Origin: Collybiopsis luxurians FD-317 M1
Lineage: Eukaryota; Basidiomycota; Agaricomycetes; Agaricales; Omphalotaceae
Direction: 5' to 3'
Length of the DNA: 64,000 nt
NCBI GenBank assembly: GCA_000827265.1
Contig: KN834802.1
Span: 22,988-86,987, forward strand
Within the stretch, counting starts at the first letter, position 1. Every line of letters starts with the position of its first letter. Of the stretch, positions 26,244 through 38,123 are shown piece after piece. The position numbers and the translations under genes are program-made. Under the pieces are notes generated by a model. That model saw only the letters and a program-made list of their open reading frames with translations. It was not told where the DNA came from and made no database searches.

Positions 26244-26939
26244 TTGTACTCTATCAATTTCCAATCGACTCGGAGCTGGTACAGTGGTACCGTTGCTCAA
26301 GTTGTCGAGAAGAGGTGCGAATATACCCACAGAATATTGATTTTATTCCGAGTTCGACATCTAGGTCCTCAATCTTGTGGATCCTCAATCTCGTGGATGC
26401 GGCCGCTGTAGCGGTATTGACAACTTGCACAGGATGTACCAGTGCGCCATCGGGTCTGAGCAATTTAATTCTCTCCTCCCAATTACAGTCATACAGCTTT
26501 CCTTGCTAGACAATTTTCTGCAAAACTCTCTCAGGGCATACATCGGCAAGTTCCTCTGAGTCGTCCCGCGCGCTGTCAAGATACACCTGCCAGACTGCGT
26601 ATCCTGTTCAAAGCTGAAAAAACTTGTGTAGGATGATGTTCAAACTAAGAGGTCAAATCGGTTTCGAAGAAGCTCAGTGAAAGTCCGGGTCAGGGATACT
26701 TTTCAAATCGTACTATCCCTATTCTGCACTACATAAATAAATAATCGATTAGCCATTAAGGTCCATTCAAAAGTCCATGAGATTACTGCTTGGATATACT
26801 TAAGAGCCACCGTCAGCGCTTCGGCATTAACATTACCTCCACCGTTCCCCCCCCCGGTCCACCTCTTCTTCGGTAGCCCGAAACTTTCTCTTTTTTTCTT
26901 CATACTGCACACGATAACGCCTCCACTACTACCTACCGA
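26244..26939. other. Conserved spacer between copy D and rhomboid R3
   Basis: No gene. This is a paralogue of 18961-19560, differing by scattered substitutions. It contains the same CT-rich run and cattacctcc string ahead of the rhomboid 3' exons. Confidence 0.7.
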
Positions 26940-28703
26940 TCATATGCCGCTACTGCTGCTACTGTTCGTAAGACCTACAAAACGAAAACGCAAGAAAAAG
27001 GTTAGCGCGAAAGCGAAACGATACACATGAGATGGCAAGAGCACGACTTGCCAGTTCTGCGAAACGACAATCAGATCAGATCAATCTTCAACAAAATCGA
27101 AAATATAGAAAAACGAAAATACATACCTTTGACAATGATTATTCGCACTTGTTGGCCAACAGGATAGGTATCTGCATCCTTCGCACGCTGGGTAACACAA
27201 CCGAAGGCGCGGAGAATGAAAGAGAAGAGGAAGATGGAGCGATGGCGAAGACAGGAAGAGGGAGAAAGGAGTAAGCCATGTATACAAACGATTTTCATCA
27301 AGAAAAAGAATGAACAGAAATAAGGGAGACAATGGCCAGACTAATCGACGGTGAGAGACATAATGGAAAGCACATACCAGCATACGGATCCGAGGTATAG
27401 AAATTCCGAATCAACACCACGAACAAGACAATCGACAGCACCAATGCGATCACACGACATGCCCATGTAATCAGACGATGGCGAGTGGTTACAGAGATAA
27501 TGGGGTAGAACGTGATTCCCGTTAGGAGACCTAGCAAGCTGTGTGTATCCACGACGTAAGCAGCAATCAGTTCGAACATGTGAAGGAGATGAAGGAACAG
27601 GGCGCTTACAATCCACCGAGATGCGCAAAATTGTCAATATAAGGTATATACCCAATCGCAAACCCGATTACCAATTCAACCGTCATCAAAATCAACTTCA
27701 AAAAGTCAAACAAACAAAAGTCACCCGCCAGAACGTCCAACCTCGACAGATGACAACCAACACTCACCCTTCTGACCGGCCTATACTGATATTTCCAATG
27801 CGCCACCAAATCCACCCACGCCACCGCCGTCGTCCCAAATATCGCCCCAGACGCCCCCGTCGAAGGCAACCCAACCAACGAAAAATTCCCCCCCAGCACA
27901 TTCCCGAAAATCCCCGACGCAAATCCACAATAAAACACCCACCCGAGCCCATCTCCCTCTCCACCTGCGCGCTCACCGTGAGCTGAGCAAGAAGGTTGAG
28001 GGAAATGTGGATGAACCCTGCGTGGAGGAAGATGGGCGCGAAGAAGCGGAACCATTGGGTTGGGGTGCCGGAGGAGGAGAAGCCGTTGAAGCCGCAAATC
28101 TCTTCGAGGGGGCAGTTGATAGTGCTGGGGTTGACAGTGTCGTTCACGCATACAAGGAAGGTTGAGGTGGGGACTGAGGAGACATTTTCTATGTAGGGTG
28201 TGAAGTGGGCTCTGAGGTGAGGTAGGGCTGAGGCGGAGGGTCCGAGCATGGGGTTGACAGTGGGCTGAGAAGGGTAGGGTGAATGATTAGGATGAGGGAA
28301 AGGAATGAGGGGCGTTAGTAGGATCGTATGGATCCCCATACTCTAGCTCTTGTCATTACTTCGACTTTTCGCTGGAGTCTGCAGGTGGCACGTCGTTTTG
28401 AACCAACCTAGCATTGGATTCTTGTCTCTGTTTGGTATAACTCTCGTCATGAACATGACCTTGCCCATCCTATCTTCATGTTCATCGACATACCAAGACG
28501 TTCCTCATCGTTCCGTTTGCCGCTCGAGCAGACCGTGCAGTGCTAGCTCCGCGCACGAGACCCGGCGAAGCAGTTCCGCGGGGCATGATGCTCTGTTGGT
28601 TGAACGCCTCGTCCCTGACATCGAGGGTGTTATTGCCATTGGGGAAGGTAGAGTTGGTGGGTGGGTTGGATATTGCGTATTCGAGGAGATTGGGGGAGGG
28701 CAT
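26940..28703 (-). pseudogene. Rhomboid protease relic R3
   Basis: It starts with MPSPNLLEYAISNPP at 28703 and keeps GTASPGLVRGASTARSAR, then a frameshift near 28490 and damaged YTKQRQESN and EYGDPYDPTN blocks. The part that encodes the first membrane span in R5 (from RSLSKGDP to TPISLK) is deleted. PTVNPMLGPS to FLHAGFIHISLNLL follows, and after another frameshift GLPSTGASGAIFGTTAVAW with the catalytic-type serine motif intact. Later exons hold FAIGYIPYIDNFAHLGG, ISVTTRHRLITWACR and CEGCRYLSCWPT. Deletion plus frameshifts make it a pseudogene, although it is close in sequence to the intact R5. Confidence 0.82.
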
Positions 28704-29789
28704 GGTGGTGGATAAGTAGAAAGAAAAAAAAGAAGACCACAGGTCGTTACATGAAGGCGCTGAAAGCGCCAATATTTCACTGCCAAGTCTAAATTAAGCG
28801 CTTGAAGCGATCCGGCAGATTCCGGACTCTTCAATAAATCGACTTCAAGTTGTTTTCTGATGCTCTCTGCTTAGGTTTTGCTTGGGTTGGCTGACACGAA
28901 TCAACAACCACACCAAATCCGCCTACCGCCTAGTTTTCCAAGCTTCGTTCCCGATCCCCGGACCCTGAAGTTAACATGTTGTAGCTTGAGGCAACAAAAA
29001 ATTAAACTCAACGATCCAAAAATGGCCCACAGCTGATTTTTATTGACGTTACCGCCTCTCAGCATGTACTTAGCTGCCGCTTGTGTGACCGTCCTGATAC
29101 TTACATGCGTTCTGCTGAGACTCCGATCAAAGAGGTCAACAGATCTTATCCGCAATTTGGTGCAAAATAAAAAATTGATGCGTGTTTGACGCAAAACTGA
29201 TGAGCCGCAATAGGTTGACAAGTGGGGGTAATTCTACATAGAACATTATCTACATATTCCACATTCCCTGCCTGAGCTAAAGATTGCCTACTCGATGCCT
29301 TTGAATAGGCGGCCAAGATATCCCCAGCCCCATAGAAGCTCTGACTCCCAATCCTCCCAAACTCTCTGACTCGTGCGCATCACCTTCTAGTAATCCATCA
29401 AGCTCAGACATCCAAGGCTCGAAAACTAGTATAGTATATACTCATGTAATTATCCAGGATCTGATTCCCATCACTTCGAACTTAGCCTCGCTGCTAATGC
29501 TTTAAGGCACGCAAGCCATTGCTTTAATTGAACTCCTCTCGCTTTGTGTCGGTCGAGGTCACTATACGTCAAGCTCCACCTCTGGCATTCAGGAAAATAG
29601 GGTGAAGAAATGAGGGGAAGAGAGAGATACGCCGATACGTGTCTTTTGGATAAGCAAAGGTGTGGAAGCCGAACAAACGTACTCGGCTGGTCCAGATTTC
29701 CCAGCCCAGCTCGGTCCGGTCCAGACTGGGTTTTGACGGCGATTCAATATTCATTAGCAACAGCTTTCAGTCATGATTAGGAAGATCCA
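28704..29789. other. 5' flank of R3 and module junction
   Basis: No gene. 28790-29220 resembles 37800-38400 upstream of R5, with ccggcagattccggactct and cgacttcaagttgttttc in common; here the two strings are adjacent, without the MITE found upstream of R5. 29221-29789 shows nothing I recognise. Confidence 0.6.
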
Positions 29790-30760
29790 CCGGGAGGGGC
29801 GGGAAGCCAAGCCAATCCAGGGCAAGAGAGATAAAAAAAATAACTGTGTATCAACATCCAGATCCGACATGTAAAATTTTCTAATCAATGCGACGAACGA
29901 CATGTCCTTGTAATCAGACGGTGTAGACTTGTCACGAAAACGATGTGGTGGAAGGTAATTCCGTTTAGAAGGCCTTGTCAGCTGTCACCACAGCGCAAAA
30001 ACGAACGGCGGGCAATCAGTATATGTCAAATAGGTAAATCGTCGGAAGAAAGGAAAGATGGAAAGATGGGGGTGCTTACGAACCACCGAGATGGGCAAAA
30101 TTGTCGATAGAGGGTTTATACTCAATCTCAAAACCAATTGGCAATGATATTTCAATCGTCATCGATATAAGGTTCAAAAACAGAACCATCAGATGCGTAA
30201 GCTCGACATATCATAATTAACCAATTCTCAAATAAAGATATCACCCCTGATGGCACCGGTGAAAGGCAAAAATTGCCCCCCCAACATGTCCCCAAACATC
30301 ACTAACACAAAGTAGGCAATAAACATCCTACCCGAACCCATTTTCATCTTAGCCTGCCACTGATTATTAACTGCCACAAGAGAATCAGCGCTATCCCTTC
30401 ATGAAGGAAGATGAGCTTGATGTGGTTTGGTGTTTTGTCGAAGGAGAGACTGTTGATGGTGCTGGTGTTGGGAGTGTCATCCATGCGGACGTATGGTGGG
30501 GATCGAGCTCTTATGCTGAGCCAGAGGCAGCGAGTATGGGGTAGACGGTAGACTATTAATCAAGAACGGACAGGATGATGAGGAGGACGCATAGGGTGAG
30601 GAAGAACCATCACGACGCGCCTTTAACAATATCGGCCTCCTTAGCTGCTGCGACGGTGAAACCTCTAGGGTATAGAAAAACTCCAATTACAACGACCGCT
30701 ATCTGATATGTCTCTCTCTCCTAGATCCTTGTCTCTTCCTTTCTGTCCTCTGCTTCACAG
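29790..30760 (-). pseudogene. Rhomboid protease relic R4
   Basis: Recognisable pieces on the minus strand are YQIAVVVIGVFLYPRG (near 30690), MGSGRMFIAYFV...FGDMLGGQF (near 30340), a shortened TGAI segment where the serine motif should be, IDNFAHLGGS (near 30110) and NGITFHHIV (near 29960). Several frame changes and stops separate them. It is closest to R1. No DUF6536 copy stands directly to its left, so its partner was lost. Confidence 0.65.
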
Positions 30761-31920
30761 CCTGCTCGGTACAGCATTGGATTGAAGGCACTTCATGTTG
30801 GATCAGGATTGAAGATGGAGCCCCTACCCCTGATGTTGGCTCGTTTTCGGGTTATAGAAATCTTTGCATAGGCGGCTTTTGCAGAATTGCTGCTGAGGGT
30901 GAATTGTAATGCGGTGCTCGGATACTTCAGCTAAGTAATGATGGAAGAGAAAACGAGATGCAACTAAGCCTTGAATGAAAAGATCATGAAAGCGAGATGG
31001 TGACGAGAATGCCAGCTCACGTGGAATGAGCAATCGGGCCGACATCTCATTGTCAACGCATCGCGCGGGGTCATCTAATCTTAACAACTACTTTCCAGGT
31101 AGGTGGTATACTATAGGACGTTGAACGCCTCGTCGCCCAGAAAGTTGATATGAAATGAGTCATGAGGTTCAATGATAATGAGATAGGTGTTTATTTCAAG
31201 GGGTTGCTAAGATTGATATTGACCACAAGTTCTCACTGCACATCTTTTATTGTTGATGCTTGTTCCTCGCGTTGTTTCTCTGATAAATATCATTTATTCT
31301 GATTTGTGTCAAGAGCTATATATTGCCAAGAGCTATATACTGCCAAGAACTATACACTGCCAATCAGAGTGAAAAGGGGCTGCTGAGCCGCAGCTGAAAA
31401 AGTTGGCTTGTGATACTCATTCTTGTTCTTCGCATTGTTTCTCTGATAGATATCATTTACTCTGATTTCTGCCAAGAGCTATATACTGCTAATCTGAGTG
31501 AAAGGGGCTCAGCATCAGCTGCGGGCCGCAGCTGACAAAGTTGGCTTGTGATACTCATTACAGAAGCACTGGAGTGTCCTGGGTCCCCAAAATGAGGCTA
31601 GATACATATTGATTTTCTGAATCATCTGTCAAAGTGCAGAACCTTCTGTTGTTGATGCTGATTCCCCAAATTGTGATTACACTGGGATAACATTAACGGA
31701 TAACTGTTAATCATGAGAACTATCTGTGAACTTTCGGGGCCGATGCTCGGTTCTGATTTAGTATCATTGTAACAAGTATTTAGGTCGTCCACACATCCCA
31801 CTAGACTTGAATTCTCTCAGTAAACGAAGCGTGTTACAGAGTGCATTTACCTCCTCACTTCTGTGATTCAAGTCATTGACTCTCCCACTCATCCTTGGTA
31901 CTTGGAATAGGCTGGAGTCG
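30761..31920. other. Spacer and 5' flank of copy E
   Basis: No gene. It holds the tandem duplication at 31261-31560. From about 31600 it holds the shared upstream region of the DUF6536 copies (acttgaattctctcagtaaa near 31805). Confidence 0.55.
31261..31560 (+). repeat. Imperfect tandem duplication with short inner repeats
   Basis: 31261-31431 and 31434-31560 share tgttyytcgcrttgtttctc at the start and agttggcttgtgatactcat at the end. The first unit also has three 18-bp tandem copies of a sequence like ccaagagctatatactg at 31309-31363, where the second unit has one. Confidence 0.75.
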
Positions 31921-34415
31921 ATGTTGAACGCCAGCGGGTTGGTACATTTCTTATTGTATGATGCTAATGTTTCACCCAAAGTTTACAGTCGTCAACTTCA
32001 ACCTCTAAGCCGGCAGACCTTATACACAGCTGTTTCAATGAACCATGACAGCGAGTATTTATATAATCGACCTGAAAGCTCCTCACTCAGTGACCAGGAC
32101 ATTGATGACATTGATGAGTGGCATCAAAATAGTACTTTAGATACCCAAACTACATCACTGGGCTCAGGAGAAACCTCTTCCATCGACCTGCGCACCTCAG
32201 AAAAGCATTCAGCTTGGAAATGGAGGATTCAAAACTTCAAATCTAGTTTGCCTACGGGCTGGCGATTTGGAGCATGGTTAGCAACAACCCAAGCCATTGC
32301 TGTTCTCTTTCTCAACATTGCTATATTGATTTGGAGTTCCATTAGAGCTGGATGGAGCAGCAGCGGGTCAGTATTCCAAGGTCACTGCGACACAGTAGGC
32401 CATGTGTCCATTGGAATCCATCTTGTTATCAATGTTCTTAGTACCTTGTTACTTGGTGCCAGCAACTACGTCATGCAAAGCCTCTGTGCTCCGACCAGGA
32501 ATGAGGTTGATAAAACACATGCAAGGGGATCTTGGCTAGATATTGGGGTACAGAGCTTGAGAAATCTGAAACGCCAGAGCCGCTCAAAGTGGACTTTATG
32601 GCTTGCCCTCTGCTTTTCGTCTATTCCGCTGCATCTTTTGTAAGTGTTGTGGACAGAAAATATACTGGTGAGCTTATGCACTTTCTAGTTACAACTCCAC
32701 ATTCTTTTCTACTCTAAGTGCAAATATATATATCGTTCAATTGGCACAAGGACCAGATCTTTCCAATAGTAGCACCGGAACCTTGCACTGGTATTGTGAC
32801 CCATCCTTGTATGCAGACCCTGAAGAGTGCCAGGATGAAGGGGTATTCTCAAGCTGGGACATCCTTAATCCTTCTGAGTGCCTTAATGCCTATGCAACTG
32901 ACTTTCTGTCCAATCGAAATGATGTTATCGTGGTGATAGGCACAAATCACACCTCCAATGGCACACTATTTCCGGGAGGATTGTGGCCAGCTTATATGAC
33001 CATTCAACCTGGTTCAACCTCATTCGACTGGATCTGCTCAGATCCAAGCTTGGAGGATCAGTGGTGTCCTTCTGGTCCCAACTCATCATTAATCTGTCCA
33101 GATCCCCAGTTTTGTTCTTCTGCTTGGAAGAACATCAACCCATCAAAATGGGAATAGCATGGGCTGCCAATGATACCTCTTTTCCCATTGGAGCCCCACT
33201 TGTTAATTATTGCATCAGCCACCCAGTTGTGCCAAGATGCCAACTAGAATTCAATCTGCCGCTTTTAGTAATTGTTATTGTCTTTAACATTGTAAAGGTC
33301 ATATGCATGGCTCTTGCCACTGGGAGGAATAATGACAAACCTCTTGTTACCATTGGAGATGCCATCGCATCTTTTATTGATGATCCCGACCCTCATACAA
33401 AAGACATGTGTTTGGTGTTACCAAGTCAGTTCAATGCTCCCAGACACAACCAACCCATCACACCGGTATTAATTCAATATCAGCCCAAGAATCTTCGGTG
33501 GTTAGGCGCTGCTAGTAAACGGCATTGGACCTTGATCATTTGTCTGTATGTAGTGAAGTTTTATTGGCCACTTTTCCAGTAACCTCATAACTATGAACTT
33601 GATTACACAGCTTCATCAGTGCAATCTGCATTGTCCTTGGGCTTTTGGTCTTTGCTATCTTAAATCTAAAGTCAAGTGGTACAATTGGGCTTAAGGCCCT
33701 TTGAGAATTGGGAATTGGAAAGCCCCACGCTCAAATCATTATTCGAAACTGGGCTATACCAACACAGGGATATGGTGGACTTATCGCCTCAGTGCTGGTG
33801 GCAAATTCACCCCAGCTCATTCTTTCAATGATTTACATTGTCTTCAACAGTTTATGCACCAACCTTTTCCTGGCATTGGAATGGTCCTCATATGCCAATT
33901 CCCGCAAACCCCTTCGTGTCTCAAGTCCTCGGGGTGAACAACGGTCCACTTACTTTCTACAGATACCACATCGTTTCGGTCTTCCGTTAATGGCATACTC
34001 TACTGTCCTTCACTGGCTCGTGTCACAAAGCATCTTTCTTATTAAAATCAATTACTGGTTTGGCAATGAACTGTACCCTGGACAGTTCAGGGATAATGGT
34101 GCCGATATTTCATCCAGCTGTGGTTACTCTCCAGTTGGGATGATTCTTGGGACAATTGTTGCAGCATCTCTGATTTTGAGCACACTTGCCATTGGATTCT
34201 TCAGGCAGATTGATGGCAACATGCCGCTTGTGGGTAGCTGTAGTGCTGCCATTTCAGCAGCGTGTCATCCCCCAGCAGAAGGTGCCGACCCATTGAAACC
34301 AATGAAGTGGGGCGCTATTTTAGATACGAACAGTGACGGGAAGCAGGGTGTTAGACATATTAGCTTTTCGAGTGGTGAAGTTTTACCGCCAATCCCTGGG
34401 TATTACTATTCTTGA
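31921..34415 (+). pseudogene. DUF6536-type membrane protein, copy E
   Basis: Same layout as copy D: exons 31921-31937, 31989-32639, 32689-33545 and 33611-34415, with introns of 51, 49 and 65 bp. Exon 2 is intact and has an in-frame duplication of DIDDIDE. Two lesions kill it: a one-base deletion near 33154 (GAATAG where D has GAACTAG), which stops the frame at once, and a TGG-to-TGA change at 33702-33704. All other parts, including the C-terminal HISFSSGEVLPPIPGYYYS, are well preserved, so loss is recent. A sequencing error could account for one lesion but hardly both. Confidence 0.88.
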
Positions 34416-34779
34416 TTGTACAATATCACTTCTGAATAGAGCTTTTATCATTGTTCAAGTTGTTCAGGCAGCTGTCCCATCTTGACCAGTCTTAATCATG
34501 CACTTTGGATGGGTCAGATGTTGCCTCAGTTCCTTCACTGCATACGTCGTTCCGAGGACACTATCTATATTCTTCTCTTCAAACTTTGGCCCTAATGTCG
34601 CTGGACTTTCTCCCTTTGTTCCCCCCCAGGGCCTTGAAGGACAAATTACAGATCAAGCAATTAGAAGAGATTGAGCTAGACGGGATCAAACTTGAAGGGC
34701 ATGGAATATTTAAGGACAAGCGACAGAAGTACAATATGTATGTACAATTCTGCTCCTGCCACAAGATGTATAGGCTGAG

Positions 34780-35010
34780 CTCTGTTTCCATATCAATAAC
34801 GACTGCAGAAGGGCCTGAAACCTCCTTTTTTTTCTCTTCCAGTCGAATCGGCACCACTCCCCACCCATCATATCCCACTACCGCTGCTACTGCTCGTAAG
34901 ACCTACAAAAAGAAACACAAGAATGAGACATTATTCGCGGGTTTACCCATATACCAGGAATACGATAGAGTTTAAATTACCAGTTCTGCGAAACATAAAT
35001 CAAATCGAAT
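34780..35010 (-). pseudogene. Relic of the rhomboid 3' end
   Basis: The minus strand keeps the acceptor-like TAG followed by GTCTTACGAGCAGTAG, and the CGCAG/AACTG micro-exon-like site, as at the 3' end of R5 and R3, but no membrane-span exon follows. It lies between copy E and R5, so the E-R5 spacer is itself partly duplicated. 35011-35670 repeats the conserved spacer (gtaccgttgttcaagtcgtc near 35237). Confidence 0.5.
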
Positions 35011-35670
35011 CGGTGATTAACTTTGAATGTCCCCCACTGCAAGAAAACAAGAAAGCTCGCTATCGAGCTCTATGTGAGATATCGTAAAATGAAAAAGACA
35101 TAAGTGAAATGTCATGGAGAAAAAAACATACTGAACTAGAACAAAGTGTCGAGGTTGAGGTGGCAAATTGCCAGAGACCAGAGGCCAGGAGAGCGTCGGC
35201 ATGGCGCTCGCTGCATAGAATGGACTCGGAGCTTGTACCGTTGTTCAAGTCGTCGAGAAGAGTCGCGAGCACACTCAGCGAACGTTGAGTTTGTTCTGAT
35301 TTCGACGGCGTTGACAACGGCTACGGGTCTGCGAAATTTGGTTCTTTCTCTCAAAATTTAATACAGCATCCCTCGCCGCAGACGTTCCAGCTAAAATCAC
35401 CAAATCAGTTCAGGAAAAGTTGGAGTCAGGAATTCTTAGTTTTTAGGTTGCACCCATACTATTCTGTACTACATAAATAAATCATTGATTAGTAGCCATT
35501 AAGGTCCATTTAAAAGTCCAGGAGATCGTCGCTAGTATATACTTAAGCGCCACCGTCAGGCTTTGACATTGGTATTACCTCCCCCACTTCCCCCCTCTTT
35601 TGTTCGGTAGCCTTAAACTTTCTTTTTTCTTCATACTACAAGCAATAACACCTCCGCTACTACCTAATGA

Positions 35671-37667
35671 TCATATCCCGCTACCACTACTGCTCGTAAG
35701 ACCTACAAACAAAAACGCAGGCACGGAACGTTAGTACGGAAGAATGATTGATGCATGAAATAGCACAAGTCAAACTTACCCGTTCTGTGGAACGAAAATC
35801 ACATTAGATCGGCGGTTAGTCAAATCTCAGAATTGAGAAAGATAGGGAAAAAGAAGGATACGTACCCTTGACAATGATTATTCGCACTCGTCGGCCAACA
35901 GGATAGGTATCTGCATCCTTCGCACGCTGAGTGACATAACCGAAAGTGAGGAAGGAGAGTTGTGTGTGTTTGTGTGTGTGAGTGCGGACGGAGAGCGTGG
36001 AGGAGGAGGAAGGGGTACGCGTTAGCAACTATGCTCATCCGTCGTCCAGGTCAAGGTCAAGAAAAACACATACCGGCATAAGGATCCGAAGTATAAAAAT
36101 TCCGAATCAACACCACGAACAGAACAATCGACAGTACCAATGCGATCACACGACATGCCCATGTAATCAGACGATGGCGAGTCGTTACAGAGATAATGGG
36201 GTAAAAGGTGATTCCCGTTAGGAGACCTAGCAAGCTGTAACGATCACGTCAAAGTCAATTAGTTCACGCAGGGGAGGAGATGGAAGGGACAAAGAAAAAG
36301 GGGCGCTCACAATCCACCAAGATGCGCAAAATTGTCAATATAAGGTATATACCCAATCGCAAACCCAATTAACAATTCAACCGTCATCAAAATCAGCTTC
36401 AACAGTCAAACAAAAAGTCAGTCACCCGTCAGACATAACAACATGGACAGATGCCAACGCCCAAAAAACTCACCCTCCTAACCGGCCTATACTGATACTT
36501 CCAATGCGCAATCAAATCCACCCACGCCACCGCCGTCGTCCCAAAAATCGCCCCAGACGCCCCCGTCGAAGGCAACCCGACCAACGCGAAATTCCCACCC
36601 AACACATTCCCGAAAATCCCCGACGCAAAATACACAATAAAAAACCCCCCCGAGCCCATCTCCCTCTCGACTTGGGCGCTCACTGTGAGCTGGGCGAAGA
36701 GGTTGAGGAAGATGTGGATGAACCCGGCGTGGAGGAAGATGGGGGTGATGAAGCGGAACCATTGGTTCGGGGTTCCCGAGGGGAAGCCGTTGAACCCGCA
36801 GATTTCTTCGAGGGGACAGTTGATGGTGCTGGGGTTGGCGGTGTCGTTCATGCATGCGAGGAGGGTTGAGGTGGGGACGGAGGAGACGTTTTTCATGCAG
36901 GGGGGGAAGCGGGCTCCGAGGTGGATGAGGGCTGAGCCGGAGGGTCCGAGCATTGGGTTGACGGTGGGCTGAGAAGGGTGGATGATTAGGAGGAGGGAAA
37001 GGAACTTGTAGACGGTACGCACCTTTAACGAAATTGGAGTTCCTTGCTGCTGCGACTGGACTACCTCCTCATAAATAAACACCCCAACCAAAGCAACTGC
37101 TATCGCATAACATATAAACGGATACGTCTGCCTCCCAAGTCCACGTTTCTTCCGCTCTATCCTCTGCTCTATAGGCTCAGTACTGCGTTGAATCAACGGC
37201 GTTTCAAAGTGGACTAATTTCGCCAATGGACCGCCAGCCCCGGGCGCTGTTGGATCGCCTTTTGACAGGGACCGAGGGACGTTAGTGGGATCGTACGGAT
37301 CCCCATACTCCAAATCTTGATAATACTTCGACGGGTCGCCGCCCCCTGCAGGTGGAACAGCGTTTTGAACCAAGCCGGCATTAGATTCTTGTCTCTGTTT
37401 GGTATAGCTTTCGTCGTAAAGATGGCCTTGACCTTCCTCACCTTCTTCGTGTTCGTCAATATACCCAGACGTTCTCAGGATCCCCTTTGACGTTCGAGCA
37501 GACCGCGCCGTACTAGCTCCACGCACGAGACCCGGCGAAGCAGTTCCGCGGGACATGATACTCTGGTGGTCAAACGCTTCGTCTCTAACATCGAGAGTGC
37601 TACTGCGAGCGGAAGGGTCGGTAGAAGGATGGGACATCTCGTATTCGAGAAGGTTCGGGGAGGGCAT
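35671..37667 (-). CDS. Rhomboid-family intramembrane serine protease R5 (intact)
   Basis: Exons on the minus strand: 37667-37023, 36968-36474, 36396-36311, 36234-36074, 35926-35866, a 5-nt micro-exon 35784-35780, and 35702-35671. They sum to 1485 nt, 494 residues plus TGA. A hydrophilic N-terminus of about 185 residues precedes the first span (YAIAVALVGVFIY). The rhomboid core follows: HxxxN motif in FLHAGFIHIFLN (about residue 300), catalytic Ser in GASGAIFG (about 353) and catalytic His in NFAHLGG (about 405). A Cys-rich tail CEGCRYLSCWPT resembles the end of other fungal rhomboids. Such enzymes cut membrane-anchored proteins within the bilayer; the substrate is unknown. The last two exons are the least certain: reading through at 35866 would give a different short tail. 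Confidence 0.85.
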
Positions 37668-37902
37668 GGTAGTGGGAAGGGATCAAGGAGATGAAAGCAA
37701 AAAGAAGACCGCAGCCGCTTAAGGCGCTGAACGCCTCACCTTGACTGCGGGTTTTAGCGCCAACATTCAACCGATTTAACGGGCACAGCTTTTAGACGTC
37801 ACTGCCAAGTCTAAATTAAGCGCTGCAACCTCCACGTGTATCCGGCAGATTCCGGACTCTCCAGTTCGCTACACATAACTGATTCTTTACTGGCTTTACT
37901 TA

Positions 37903-38120
37903 CAGCTAATTAGTTATTTCTAGCATAGTTTTCAAAAAACGCGTCTTACTGATCGTATTTACCTACAAACAAACTGTTAATTTATTGCTCCACGAGAATG
38001 CCGCAAAATGTCCGGGTGCGCTGGCATCGGTGGAGTAATGAATTGTAAGTTTGTTTGGCTGTAAACACCATCATTAAGGTGCGTTTTTTGAAAACTATGC
38101 TAGAAATAACTAATTAGCTA
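37903..38120. mobile_element. MITE, PIF/Harbinger-like
   Basis: A 218-bp foldback. Positions 37904-37942 and 38081-38119 are perfect 39-bp inverted repeats (ends AGCTAATTAG), and the inner sequence continues as an imperfect palindrome. TTA stands on both sides (37900-37902 and 38121-38123), the target duplication of PIF/Harbinger elements. It has no coding capacity. The paralogous site at about 28830 lacks it. It lies about 240 bp upstream of the R5 start codon. Confidence 0.85.
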
Positions 38121-38123
38121 TTA

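Noticed and set aside
36487..36855. His/Arg-rich frame on the minus strand (also 27606-28151)
   Set aside because: Out-of-frame reading of the rhomboid exon. In R3 it only partly overlaps the real frame after a frameshift.
36504..36869. Arg/Pro-rich open frame on the plus strand (also 27543-27986)
   Set aside because: Shadow of the rhomboid exon on the opposite strand; it has no motif of its own.
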